From Clitopilus passeckerianus (taxonomy: Eukaryota; Basidiomycota; Agaricomycetes; Agaricales; Entolomataceae), in assembly GCA_944990035.1 (NCBI GenBank), contig CALYLX010000079.1:62001-126000 (forward strand): DNA of 64,000 bases, given 5' to 3'. This document shows positions 44,834-55,453 of the stretch, one piece after another. Made by a program: the position numbers and the translations under genes. Every line of letters begins with the position of its first letter. Within the stretch, counting starts at the first letter, position 1. A model generated the notes under the pieces. That model did no database searches. It was not told the DNA's origin and was given only the letters and a program-made list of their open reading frames with translations.

Positions 44834-45823
44834 ATGCTCTTCATCCCAATTCTCGCATCTCTAGGCGTGCTTCGGTTGGGCCTGTCAATCCTCACGTCTG
44901 AGGATAAAGCCGGGCATCCTCGAACGTACAAGAAGCTTGCATCTGCATTGTCGCTCACGCTCGCCAGTATTGGAACCCTCTTACTCGCCGCAACATATGA
45001 CGATGAAGACCTCCAGCGTCTTATCGATGTCATTGCGACGGAGGGTAAAGCACTATTCCTAGTTCTCTTCCCAGCTCTTCAGCTTCAGTTCACTCGCGCC
45101 GCCCATGGCTCCCGCCTTGACGAGATTATCAACTACCTTGTGGCTCTGCGACCTCTGGCACCGGGTGTCTCTCGTACACTCGCGTTTGTGCTCTTCTTCA
45201 AGGCGATTCTTATGGGCTCAGATGCCTTCCGTCGTGTACGTTAGAATTTCCTCTGACTGACTCGCCTTCCTAACTGTTTTTCAGTGCGACAGACTAGAGA
45301 ATATGGGACCCGCCTCCTATGACTTGATGGTGACGATTAGAGCTCTTGAGGGCACTGGAAAATATGTCAAGGACCATAATGGCGAGGTACGCACCACTGA
45401 TTCTATCCCGATACCTTTTCTAAAGCCACTCAGATGCAGGTTCGGGAAGCCACTGTCATCGTCAGCGACTCCGATACCACCATGGTGGAGATCTCTCCAG
45501 ATCTTCTGCCTCCTCCTTCAAAGGCACTCATTGCTCAAGCTAAAGCCATCAGCCGACCCAATGATACCGCTATTGAAAGCACCATCGTCATACAGCTCAA
45601 GTCTGATTCTGGCGTCGCTCTGAACCCAGCTCTTCTCTCCGCTCTAGACGCTGTGGTCACAGAAACTCTGACGGCGCTCATACCCGCCACTCTTCGAGTT
45701 ATGGCACCAACTCAGGCCTCTGGCAGTCACGGGAAGTTGAATGACAAGGCATTGGACAAAGTGATGAAGGGGTTGCCAGTGGGTAGGAGAGGATTTGCGT
45801 ATATAGAGGATTCAGATGTTTGA
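44834..45823 (+). CDS. Membrane protein of unknown function
   Basis: Three exons: 44834-45235, then from about 45286, and a last exon from about 45438 to TGA 45821-45823. Introns have GTACGT and GTACGC donors. The first half is hydrophobic with up to four membrane segments (MLFIPILASLGVLRLGLSIL, LASALSLTLASIGTLLLAAT, ALFLVLFPALQLQF, TLAFVLFFKAILMG). The second half is soluble with TIVIQLKSDSGVALNPALLS and ends ...RGFAYIEDSDV. I recognise no family. The order suggests an organelle or plasma-membrane anchor with a folded soluble C-terminus. Confidence 0.7.
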
Positions 45824-46200
45824 AATACCTTGTAGAATCTCTTCTTTATTTCATATAGAACTGTACAATCTATTCTGTTAACACACCTCTCTATGAGATT
45901 CTCCAACGTGTGACCTGTCTTCTGTTTGGTCAGCCTGATTAATGGACGCGTCTGTACATATGTACCTGCTACGCGTTTCGGTAACGTGCGCACGTGACCG
46001 ACGAGGGCTGATCAGATGGTCAGAATGGCCCAGAGAGCTATTCCATCGTCTGAACTTGCGCTTGCAACTCAACAGACATACCTCGGAAACAGGGATACGG
46101 AAGGCAATGCCTTGTATTTGGAATGCTTACTGATGTGCTGAACGTCTTTTCTTCTCAGGCTACCAAAGGGCTGGCACTAAAATAGCCGTCAGAATCCTAA

Positions 46201-48184
46201 ATGGCTGAGACCCGACAAAACCATGGTCCTCCAGACTGCTGGGTTTCTTGGAGTAACTCAACTCCAGGATCTTTCACGACTCGTTGGACAGATGTCTGCT
46301 TGCTCTCTGTCACAATGAACAAAGAATTGTCAAAAGTATATTCCTGTCTCCGAATTGTTATTGTCTGCAAAAAGGACCTCGAAGAACATTACGAAGAATG
46401 GGATTGTCTGCCTTTAGTAGGTTATGGTGTCCCCAAATCTCCCAACTCTGACTGAAGGAAGACTCCGGACATCAATAGCATATTCGCCAGTGCATCAAAT
46501 CAACCCAAGTCAATGGGTTCTCGGAGGTGGCCCGTGCAAGAACTTCGACGGCTGTTCTTGCACAGGCAAAGGCAACGGGAAGTATGCGAGAGGTCTGCAC
46601 GTTGATATTAGAGTTTAAATCCTGCAAGAAAAAGACCGATTCTGGCCTTTATATTCTGGCGCTCGTTGAAAGTACGGGAGTCGCATCGCCTGATGCGCTC
46701 AGAGCGACCCACGATGTTGCGTTTGATCGTGTTTTCCCCTCAACTTCATTTATCACTGCCCTGGAGAGCTCTTATCCCTTTATGCGAGAGCCCGTTGGCG
46801 TGTACTATGTACCTATTCCATCCTTTAGGTTCGAAATAGTACCTCTTCGCCGCGAGACTGGCGCAGCGACTTGGATTGATCGGCTCCCCTCCGACGTCCT
46901 CCTCAGTATCGTCCATCTGGCGTCGTCTCCGCAATGGCCAGACGATCGCAACTGGAGACGGCCCATCCTCTCATGTGCTTTGGTCAAGAGATCTTGGTAT
47001 TTTGTTTTGCGAGTATATTTCGAAAAAATTGGCACGAAATATACCATCCATAATCCACGCCCTCTCGCACGTTCTTTGGAGGCACAGCCAGCAATGCAAA
47101 ACCACATCAAAGAATTCAAAGCGTGGTTTGACTAGGCGGAGATTAACGAATCCAATACGTCCTCAACCAAGGACATTACCGCCTATGCTGCAGTCCTTCG
47201 GCTGGCACTACAGATCAAAGTCGTGGAGACTGGCCATCTGGTCATCCGGTTTCTCAAGGAACCCCTCTCCGAGCTTCAACAGGTTCTTCAGCTTTCCATA
47301 TCCCCTGGAATGTTTAACCTAGAGCCACAGCCATTCAACGTGATGTATGAAGCTATCGCAGGTTGGCAACGGCTTGAAACCCTGTCGATCCAAGGATATG
47401 CTAACTACGCCGGGACATTCCTGTATCTCGACTCCAACTCGGAGGAAGAAGACGAGTCGACCAGGTGTGTGAAATTCCGTCCAATGCCCACGTCTTATGA
47501 CTAAGGGATAATCAACGCGGCGACTCGGCACCCAGCCAAATTCGAGTCCGCAGTCCAGAACCTGCAGAACAACAAGACCCGAGCTTTTCTCTCAAATCGC
47601 TACTGCTCACCAGGTTAACTTACCCAAGCTATGGTATCCGCACACTCTTAATGTCTCCTGTACCCATGCTTCAGAGCCTCAGGCTTTGTGAAATCAGATC
47701 CATAACCAATCGCTATTTATTGTCAATCCTGACTTCGCATAGCTCTACTCTGGTCGACCTCTACCTACACCAATGCATAGAGTCTCCGCTCCCTGGGGAG
47801 CAATTTGCATTGGACGTCGTACTTCCCCAAATGTCCCAACTAAAGACGGTCCTCATTCCGTCCACCAGGTGCACACATCTCACCATCGCCAAAAGGCCTC
47901 CACTCCCAAACCATGAATGCGGTCCAATGTGCTGTTCGTTATTCATCGCTCGACCTGAAAGACGAAAATACGTCGATCGAAAGGAGGTCTGGTACGGCGG
48001 AGAGAAGGTTTCGGAAGCTTTAGAGGGGACTGGGTGGAAGCGAATTTATATGTATTCGCATGGGAATTGTACAGACCAGGAAATGCTTGAATGGGAGGAT
48101 ATCGGGGCCCGCAGAAGGGTGGAAGTTCGTATCAAACCGCGATATCGATGGCCAGGCTTGCATGGATGGCCCACAAAGTGGTAA
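46201..48184 (+). pseudogene. F-box/LRR-like gene, copy C, with in-frame TAG
   Basis: N-terminal fragment 46201-46455 (MAETRQNHGPP, CWVSWSNSTPG, DVCLLSVTM) resembles the start of copy A. From 46527 a continuous frame has the F-box-like WIDRLPSDVLLSIVHLASSP and ILSCALVKRSWYFVLRVYF, then TAG at 47133-47135 (AWFD stop AEIN). The same frame then continues uninterrupted with VVETGHLVIRFLKEPLSEL and QRLETLSIQGYANYAG. The last part has LRLCEIRSITNRYLLSILTS, FALDVVLPQMSQLK and CGPMCCS, ending ...GLHGWPTKW at 48184. The single in-frame stop suggests recent inactivation or an unusual splice. Confidence 0.55.
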
Positions 48185-48518
48185 TGGTGGCATTTTCACG
48201 CCGCAAAACCAACCAGTAGAATCCAAATTCTTGTGTACTAGTACATATGTATCGATGTTGTAACTCATATCATTATCGGGTGTATGTGTCATTGCCCATC
48301 TCGCAGCCAGCGGAGGTCAGGATGTTCCGTATGGAGAGTATTTCCAATACCTGGCATGCGGTCAGCGCGTGGAAGATAGTGAATATTATACGACGCACCC
48401 GGGATGGCGTAACGAAAATAGATATGGTATGAAGAGAACTCTGAACAACCACGGAAATTCCGGCCAGTACGGCTTCATTTCTGGAGGGACGTGGCTACAT
48501 TACTTTAGTGAATTACAC
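48185..48518. other. Intergenic, nothing recognised
   Basis: 334 bp between two convergent 3' ends. No feature seen. Confidence 0.5.
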
Positions 48519-49226
48519 TTATAACTTTCTAGGAAATAAATACCTGACAACGAAAGGAACCATGACGAAAGGATCAGCGGTCGATTCTCTGCATGTTCTC
48601 AGCCCGTTAATCAGATCCTTCATCTCCTGTTCGGAAAACCCGGCTGCTTTCAATGCCTGCGCTGTCATCTGGCTGGCTTCAGCGTCGAGTTTTGGGAACT
48701 GATACGATGCGTGCGCCATGAGTTTGAATGCGCTTAATATTACCAGGGACGCACCAGAGAATCACCCAATGCCACTAATTGCGACTTCATCACGCTGGCG
48801 TTAAACTTCGAATGGTCTGTCTTAGCTACCTCTGTTGTGGCAAGTATTTCGGGAATCGAGTCTTTAACCAACTTGAAATGCTCGTCGACGCCAGTAAATG
48901 ATATTCTCTGGGTCAAAAGAGGGTAGGTCACTTTACCCTGGCAAACGAGTATGAATCAGAGCTTATGGTATGTAAGTAAAGCCTACCTGAGTGTAGTGAT
49001 AACCTTTCGTAGCGAGCGCCCAGGCTTCACAGTATCCAAGGAAGTTATACAAATCGTCCACCGGTGGGTCCTCCAGTCTCTCCACAATACTCTTGTGGCC
49101 GAGTTTGAATACACTGTGGGCTTGAATATAAATAAATCTCAGCAGGTACGAAAACAAGACAAAATCGCAATCACCGTTCTTCATATTCCAGTGCAAAAGC
49201 CCATAGACATCCGTAGGCGGCTGCAT
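48519..49226 (-). CDS. Hypothetical protein
   Basis: Three exons join cleanly. 49226 to about 48989 gives MQPPTDVYGLLHWNMKNGDC...EAWALATKGYHYTQ. An intron with GTAGGC donor is followed by GKVTYPLLTQRISFTGVDEH...LVALGDSL. A second intron (GTGCGT donor) is followed by FPKLDAEASQMTAQALKAAG...VVRYLFPRKL, with the stop at 48519. The product is about 190 residues, mostly helical in composition, with no signal peptide or membrane segment. I recognise no family. The second exon start might instead be an alternative initiation (MTYPLL). Confidence 0.55.
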
Positions 49227-49360
49227 CTCGCTACGTAGGAAGGTAAACGGATTGGATCAAAACGTCGCCTTTAAATAGGACTGGTGGCCGCTTTCGATAG
49301 TCATCTCATCAGACCGTTATTTCTACATCGGGAGTGGCTAGGCGTTGTATGATGAGACCA

Positions 49361-50005
49361 TGATTCCATATCTGCCTAGGCTAAGCTTGCTTCAGAGGTT
49401 GGTTTACAACGACCGTCCATTTCTTGCACCTTGCCTTTCGGTTGCAATAAACGCGGATGCGAAAAGGTGTACCTTCCTTCACGGGGTGTTGACGGCTTGC
49501 TCTGCGAATGGGCCAGGTTGCGCCGCCGGAACTCCAGTTGAGTTTGTCTTCGCTTTTGGCGCAGGCAGTGAAAGCGCAAGACCAGATCATTTACTCGTAA
49601 GACTTGTGATACTAAATTCCGGATCACATACAGTGGGTTATCAAAAGCAACCCCGATGGCACCTTCACCATCCGCAACCAGGCCTGGGCTGATAATGCTA
49701 TGTCCCTGTCGACAGTGTCTCCTCTAGTCAGCAAGTTAAGGCCACTTCCGCTGCGACTCAGTGGAGGCAATTTGGCAATCAGGACGTTGCCGGTTGAGAA
49801 ATTTTGCCTAGCTAACTGACACTTTTCCTTTCAGAATTGTGGCCTCTGGTTATGCCTGGCAGCTCTCTGGTGACGGCAGTGTACGTAGTGCCATCAGCGC
49901 ATCTGACCGAATCGCCTCGCTAACGGGTTTTTGTCGCAGGTCATCCTCAAACCCACCCATTCTGTCGACACGAACCAGAGCTTCACCCTCCCCCAGGCCC
50001 AGTGA
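49361..50005 (+). CDS. Small probable beta-trefoil protein (lectin or protease-inhibitor type)
   Basis: The clearest exons read IPDHIQWVIKSNPDGTFTIR and NQAWADN (about 49618-49700), VASGYAWQLSGDGS after an intron ending near 49834, and VILKPTHSVDTNQSFTLPQA ending TGA 50003-50005. The repeating W-x-(I/L) ... G-x-(Y/F)-x-I ... NQ pattern is that of mushroom beta-trefoil proteins such as ricin-B-like lectins or I66-type serine protease inhibitors. The 5' part (from about 49361, LVYNDRPFLAPCLSV) is uncertain and may contain a frame break. Such proteins usually defend fruiting bodies against feeders; that role is inferred from the class only. Confidence 0.4.
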
Positions 50006-50905
50006 GCGCTCTGATTCGTACAATTCCCGGTGCTTTTCCGTCAAGGTATGATATATGCTTCGTAATAAACATTGTAAACCCCATATCCTGATACTCCTGT
50101 ACGTTGTTCTCTGTGTTTCCTCGAAATGTGATGTCGTATTGTTCGTATGCCCATGCATCCTCCATTGAACAGGTTCAACCTCTGTTCAAAAAAAAAAAAA
50201 ACCCCTACGAGATGGGCTTCACGACATGCTCAATTGGTAGACAAGAATTGCAACTAGAATAACGCTACAGGCAACCATGTAGTGCGGATGCTTTCGGAGA
50301 GTAACATCTACTGAATCTTGGAAAGCCCCCCTCAGATACCGTCTCTGCCATGCATGCCCTTGATCTCAGAAACAGGTAAATAATGCGCCAACGGTCGACC
50401 CGGCGGACAATTTGGCTCTAAGCAGTAGGCAAGTGAGCAAGCGGGATCATGCTTGAGGTAGAAACCACCAACCATTGTATAGTAATTAGACTGTCCGTTT
50501 CTGACCAAAGGTTAGATGGTTTCTTCGGGGTTCAAAACCATTCGATTGATCATGCGGACCACTACCCAGAAAGTATGGGTCGGAAAGGTGGTAAAGAGAA
50601 TAAAGGAGTAGGTACATACAGAGCCCTGGAAGTGACACTCAGTGGGCAAAGGTCCACGACGACCCACAACGGCCTCTTGCGTTGGCGAGAGGCCAAAGCG
50701 TGCTTGATGACACCAATTCGAACGCTCTGGAGGGGAAAGGTAGGAGAACAAAAAAAAGAGTTCAAGGTGGCAATTAACGCCCAGGAGCCGTAGTCGGTTC
50801 TTCGGTCGCGGTTGAGGTGGCCTCGGAATGTATTGACTGCGTTTACTTGACTATGACCATTTTCCGATTTGAAGACTTGAGATACGGTGGCGAAGTTGTG
50901 CGCTT
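50006..50905. other. Intergenic, poly-A tract only
   Basis: 900 bp between two 3' ends. It holds a run of about 14 A near 50188-50201 followed by CCCC. No coding signal. Confidence 0.5.
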
Positions 50906-51733
50906 TCACGCGCGGCCAGCTTGAGCGTTGTTATCAGAAGCTGTAGCCGCTTCACCAGCCGTACCATTCGCTTTCTTCGCGGCCAGCTCCCGTCTCTTGT
51001 GGCGCTGTTTCGCCGACTTGGTCAGTTTACGGATAGCAGGTGCTTGGTGACTAGAAATGAAATATTATTCTAATGTCAGCACTCAGAATAAGAACAGAGT
51101 GAGACTTGCGTTGCGCCTCTTTCAGTTAGTTCTGAGAGTGCACGGTGAGAGAGCGTGACTTTCAGGTATGGCGTTTGGTGCTGAGCAACACTACCAAGGC
51201 CGGTCAGAGTGAACCAATGCTGATGCAGAGGGTAAAACATACTGGTTTTTTCTGCTCAAAGCTTCCGCTATCGCAGTAGCTCTGTCTTTTTCGGGGACAC
51301 CAGTATTGTTTGAATACCCCAAATCCTCGAGGCATCCAAACTCATTGTACTGGTGTAATCCAGCCAATCTCGGCGAATGATTAGCTGCAAGTGCCTTCAA
51401 GAATTCCCGCTTGATAATCTCGACGATGCTTATGAGGCGAGGTATGGTCTTGGTGGTGCTCTGCAGCTTTTTCGTGGTCAAGGCTTCCACCTCGCTTGAA
51501 ACACCCCCGGTTGAAGGCTTTGCTTTGGCAGGAAATGTATGCAGAACAACAACAGCATCTTCATTCTCCTGTTTTCTTTATAAATTAGACGATGACATTT
51601 GTAGGCATTGCTCTAGACATACCTCGAACTTTTTGAGCACATAGCTGACGCAAGGCTGTAATCTTGTCTGAGGGCCAATCCTAATTTCCTCTTCAAGTGA
51701 GTCAACAGGCATGTTGACGTTCGGCGTCGCCAT
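50906..51733 (-). CDS. Alba-like nucleic-acid-binding protein
   Basis: Starts at ATG 51733 (MATPNVNMPVDSLEEEIRIG) and ends at TGA 50906-50908. Exon 1 ends ...VSYVLKKFE before a GTATGT donor. Exon 2 holds the Alba-fold core: ENEDAVVVLHTFPAKAK, then STTKTIPRLISIVEIIKREF, then LHQYNEFGCLEDLG. Later exons end HQAPAIRKLTKSAKQRHKRR and ELAAKKANGTAGEAATAS, a basic tail. The core resembles the Alba/Rpp20/Rpp25 superfamily, which binds RNA in RNase P/MRP or chromatin. The exact subfamily is not settled. Divergent from MIS12 across 168 bp. Confidence 0.7.
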
Positions 51734-51901
51734 TAGTGTCGTTAGTGCGTGCCCGCTGTGTTGGACGTTGCGGTTCAAGGAAGAGCGTGACGAGAAAACA
51801 CGTTACGAACGCGTTGCAACGTGACTTGGCCAATTCCTGAACGCGTCTTTCACCGCGACCACCACCACTACGGCGTTCATCAGCTTTGGTTGCTGACCTC
51901 T
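51734..51901. promoter_or_regulatory. Divergent promoter Alba-like / MIS12
   Basis: 168 bp between the two inferred start codons. No element identified with confidence. Confidence 0.55.
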
Positions 51902-52828
51902 ATGGCGACCAATGGCAGTGAAAAGGGAACCACGGCCTCAGTACCGCCTCTGCTACTACCCGAAATCCTAGGCTTTGTCCCACAACTCTTGCTAGATGAC
52001 ATTATAAACATTTCCAATAACGCCGTTCAAGATGGCGTGAACGGCATGGAAGAATTTCTAGACAAATGGACAGAGAAACAAGCGGAGAGTAAAGGCGATG
52101 ACTGGGACTGTACGCAGGAAGTGGAGCAGGGGCTTGTTGCCTTTCAGACTCTGCTGGAGCATCATACCGATCTGGCGTTTGACTTCTTCGAGGCTTGGTC
52201 GCTCAGAAACATATTTGCTATTCCTCCTGACCTGCCTATTGTGGTTCCGCACCAGCAGAACTTGGTCTTAACGCACTCGACTGAGAAGGAGAAGGAGCTG
52301 ATGGAGGAAATGGAGGAGCTGCGAAAGCAAATTGACAACGTAAATTTTCATCCACCTGCAATTCATTCAACGCTAATGGATGTTCGACAGCAACGAAAGC
52401 TCCAGCGAATGTACTCGCGAGCCTTCGCTGCTTCCGAAAAGCAGAGAAAACGCGCCGAAGACCGACTTAACCAACTCTCCTACCTCGAATCTCCCTCCAT
52501 CGCTGTTCTAGCCGGACTCCCAGCCAAAGTCACAAACATGCTCAAAACCGTAGCGATGCTTCCTCCATTAGACCCTGCTTCCGTCAACCAGAAACCGCTG
52601 GTCGATCCAGGTAAACGGCAGTGGGAAACCAGCAAGAGTGGATATCACAACTGGGCTGTTGACCGGTTGCTCACAAAGAATACCGCAGCGGTGGGAGGGA
52701 CAGGGAGGTCAGTGGTTGACAGTGTGGCCACTAAGGCTGAGGATATCGGGGCTACGGAACAGCTGCAGGCGGCTATTGCTGCTGCCCAAGGTCATCAGGT
52801 TGGAGATGATGCACCTAAAACGTCTTAG
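51902..52828 (+). CDS. MIS12: Kinetochore protein Mis12/Mtw1
   Basis: Single exon, 308 codons from ATG 51902 (MATNGSEKGTT) to the stop 52826-52828. The first 150 residues match the Mis12 family: LLPEILGFVPQLLLDDIINI, NNAVQDGVNGMEEFL, EVEQGLVAFQTLLEHHTDLA, FDFFEAWSLRNIFAIPPDLP and VVPHQQN. A charged coiled coil (EKEKELMEEMEELRKQID, RQQRKLQRMYSRAF) follows. Mis12 is the core of the MIND complex linking CENP-C/CENP-T chromatin to Ndc80 at kinetochores. The C-terminal third is poorly conserved. The ATG at 51821 in the same frame is less likely, being preceded by promoter-like sequence. Confidence 0.93.
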   Translation: MATNGSEKGTTASVPPLLLPEILGFVPQLLLDDIINISNNAVQDGVNGMEEFLDKWTEKQAESKGDDWDCTQEVEQGLVAFQTLLEHHTDLAFDFFEAWSLRNIFAIPPDLPIVVPHQQNLVLTHSTEKEKELMEEMEELRKQIDNVNFHPPAIHSTLMDVRQQRKLQRMYSRAFAASEKQRKRAEDRLNQLSYLESPSIAVLAGLPAKVTNMLKTVAMLPPLDPASVNQKPLVDPGKRQWETSKSGYHNWAVDRLLTKNTAAVGGTGRSVVDSVATKAEDIGATEQLQAAIAAAQGHQVGDDAPKTS

Positions 52829-52956
52829 CCAATATATCTGTATTGTTTTTTTGTGAGTACTGTACCATAATTGGTGTATTCAATGTCCTGGATCCAATGT
52901 TAGTGGGAAGAATCATTTTGCGAAGCCAGATACCAATAGCTGCTCCATGTGAGCAT

Positions 52957-53030
52957 GGCCGACTAGCTCAGTTGGTTAGAGCGTCGTGCTAATAACGCGA
53001 AGGTCTTGGGTTCGATCCCCACGTTGGCCA
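52957..53030 (+). tRNA. tRNA-Ile (AAT)
   Basis: A 74-nt cloverleaf. The acceptor stem GGCCGAC pairs with GTTGGCC (one G-U), discriminator A. D arm GCTCAGTTGGTTAGAGC. Anticodon loop CTAATAA with anticodon AAT, T arm with GGTTCGATCC. No intron. AAT (IAT after modification) decodes AUU/AUC/AUA isoleucine codons. Confidence 0.95.
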
Positions 53031-53317
53031 GTGGTTTTTGGCCCTCTGGTGGAGTTCAAGAAGTCTTTTGTTTGTTAGCTGCATACTCTCCCGCCGGAGT
53101 CCCACCGGCAGGGGACGTCTGGAGGCTTGTGCAGGCTCATTTTGACAGTACTTTCAGAATAGGTTTCTAATGTGAGGTATAGAGCACGGCTCTCTCGGCG
53201 GCGTTAATATCGCCCCAAACCAAACTATCTTGGAAGAAAGGCTGGAAAACTGGCCAATCAATTCAAAAAAGGTTAACTGCAGAAGGGTGGGGCAAAAATC
53301 AAGGTATGATCATGACC

Positions 53318-54875
53318 TCAAGGATCCCCATAATGATCCCCATCCACCAAATCCCATCCCTCCTCTCCTTCCTCTTCTTCAAACACAGTACTAACCTCCT
53401 TCCTCCCCGGCGTTACCACACTCATCCTCCTCGGCTTCCCGGCCCTCGACGGCCTGCTCCTCGTCCTCGAAGCCGGATTCGCAGTCGTAGCCTGCAACAG
53501 CTGCGCGAAATCCAACGGGAACGCCGGAGGTGTCGGTGGCAGTAGCGCATTCAACGTCCCTGTGCTTACTGCTGGGCCCATCATAATCGTTCCCGTAGTT
53601 GACGATACCACCGAAGATGCAGCAGCAATAGGGAGAGAAACGGACGTTTCGTGCGACTTCTTGCCTAGCTCGGCGCTGCAGCATACGCTCCATAGAATGC
53701 TGAGGACTTCGCCTGCTTGGCTGAGCGGGACCTCGACGTTCTGGGTGTAGGCGAGGTAGCAGACGTTGTAGAGGAGCATGGCTAGGGCTGTTGGAAACGA
53801 CGATTGGGGTCCTGGGTCTGCTTCAACGAAGGATTCGGATAAGGTGTGGGTGATGGGGATGAGTTTGTCTGACGTAGAATTGGTAGGTGAGGCCGGGGCT
53901 GGGTTCGAGGACAGATGTAGTGGATGCTTGGTGTGCCATCTCGTTGCAGGAAATTGTCAGTCAGTCTCCGGAAGAAAAGGAGGATACGAAAGCTTACTTT
54001 GCCCAGCCACCAGTTTCTGCACCCTTTCCGGCACCTATTGAAGGCTGCCCAACGCCAAGCTTACCACCCGACCAAGTTATCTCAAAAGGCAATTTAACGC
54101 CGAGATAGAATGTCAGAAGGGACAGGAAATGGATGGCATGAGTTATCACAGCATTGATATGATCTGGTGGATATCCTAGATTCAAGAGTCAGCGGGAGTG
54201 AAACAGAAGAGCTGAAAGGAATCATACTTCGTATGTCCCCTGGGACAGGTAATATGAGATCTCCTATTGTCCATTCACCCTTCGTCCCCGCTTTGCCACC
54301 GATGGGAGGCCGCCCACCGACTTCTACGACGTTGAACACTTCTACAAGTTCTTGTACAAGTCCCGATCGTGCCCTTGCTAACGTCACAGATAGCGAGCTC
54401 AACTCTTGTATCTCCCGTGCTGCAGCTTGATTGACGGCAGTCGGTTGTGGTAGCAATTTCGCAGCCGACAGTGTTCGTCTCCGTGCAGCCATATCTTCTC
54501 GTAGTTCCCTCAAACGATCCCTTTCTAAAATTACATGAATGAGCAACCTCGTGTATCGGATGATGGGCTTACTCTTCTCATTATCTCTCCGAAGTCGTGC
54601 AAGGCCATTCTGTACTTCCTCAACTCTATTCTGATACTCTGCAAGAGTCGCTCGTCGTCTCCGGCTTGGTTCAATCACCTCCAAGGCCTTGTTGGCTTTG
54701 TTGACCTGGTCTTGTCGGTCACTGACAAAGTGCTGTGTCTGGTGCTTCAAGTCCCGAATACTTGGGTTGAAAGTCATTAAGATTCAACATCGAGGAGAAA
54801 TTGAGCCTACTGTGTCTTCAAACAGTTCTCACAGAAGAACTGGCGTTGCCTGTGCTCGCAGTTGAGGCAATCCAT
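53318..54875 (-). CDS. ATG14/UVRAG-type subunit of the class III PI3-kinase complex
   Basis: Starts at ATG 54875 with an N-terminal cysteine repeat (MDCLNCEHRQRQFFCENCLK, CxxC twice), as in the Atg14/Barkor zinc knuckle. An intron (GTAGGC donor, AAG acceptor) leads into HIRDLKHQTQHF. Coiled coils follow (DRQDQVNKANKALEVIEPSR, RVEEVQNGLARLRRDNEK, RDRLRELREDMAARRRTL). The Atg14/UVRAG-like domain has LVQELVEVFNVVEVGG, WTIGDLILPVPGDIR, YPPDHINAVITHAIHFLSL and YLGVKLPFEITWSGG, then MLLYNVCYLAYTQNVEVPLS. It ends at TGA 53318-53320. It binds Vps34-Vps30/Beclin 1 and directs PI3P synthesis; ATG14 and VPS38/UVRAG roles cannot be separated by sequence here. Confidence 0.88.
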
Positions 54876-55453
54876 AACTCCGGTAGATGGTGGCTGCAAT
54901 AACGAACAGCAGGCTGCTGAAGCGGCACCGACCACAATCGCTGGCCAACAGACGCAAATAACGCGTGGTCCAGATATGGGAAAGCGCGTCTGGCCACACA
55001 GCACGATGGTTCTCGAATATGGGCTTTTGCACCTGTACAGGTGATGTTTCGAGGCAATTGTGGGGTCAAACAATCTTGTATAATAGCATAGAATATAACC
55101 CGGTTTCAGCCCAATAGAAATAGGTAATATACTCTATCTTCGTAGTTTGAACAGACGCAGACGGATTATCCTAGGAGATGCCACTTGGTTCTGAATTTAG
55201 CGATCATGGGATCTCTATTCAGTTACAGCAATATGATACTGTATTTTGAATGTATATACATACAAAGTTCTATGGATGAATGATGGTACACGATAATGAT
55301 ACAATAATAGCTGCCCAATGAGTATTAACAATAGTCCGTGCAAGGGCACGAATCTAGTATACAAGCCTTCCCCGAGGCGATAGCAAAAAAGCACCGTTTT
55401 CCCCGTAATTTTCACAATCTTCCCTGCGACGTCTCTCCCTGCACCGGGACCAC
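54876..55453. other. Intergenic, nothing recognised
   Basis: 578 bp between the ATG14-type start and the 3' end of the F-box gene. Presumably promoter of the former and 3' UTR of the latter. Confidence 0.5.

Noticed and set aside
50188..50201. Poly-A run as the tail of a retroposed gene or LINE
   Set aside because: No coding remnant upstream and no flanking duplication seen.
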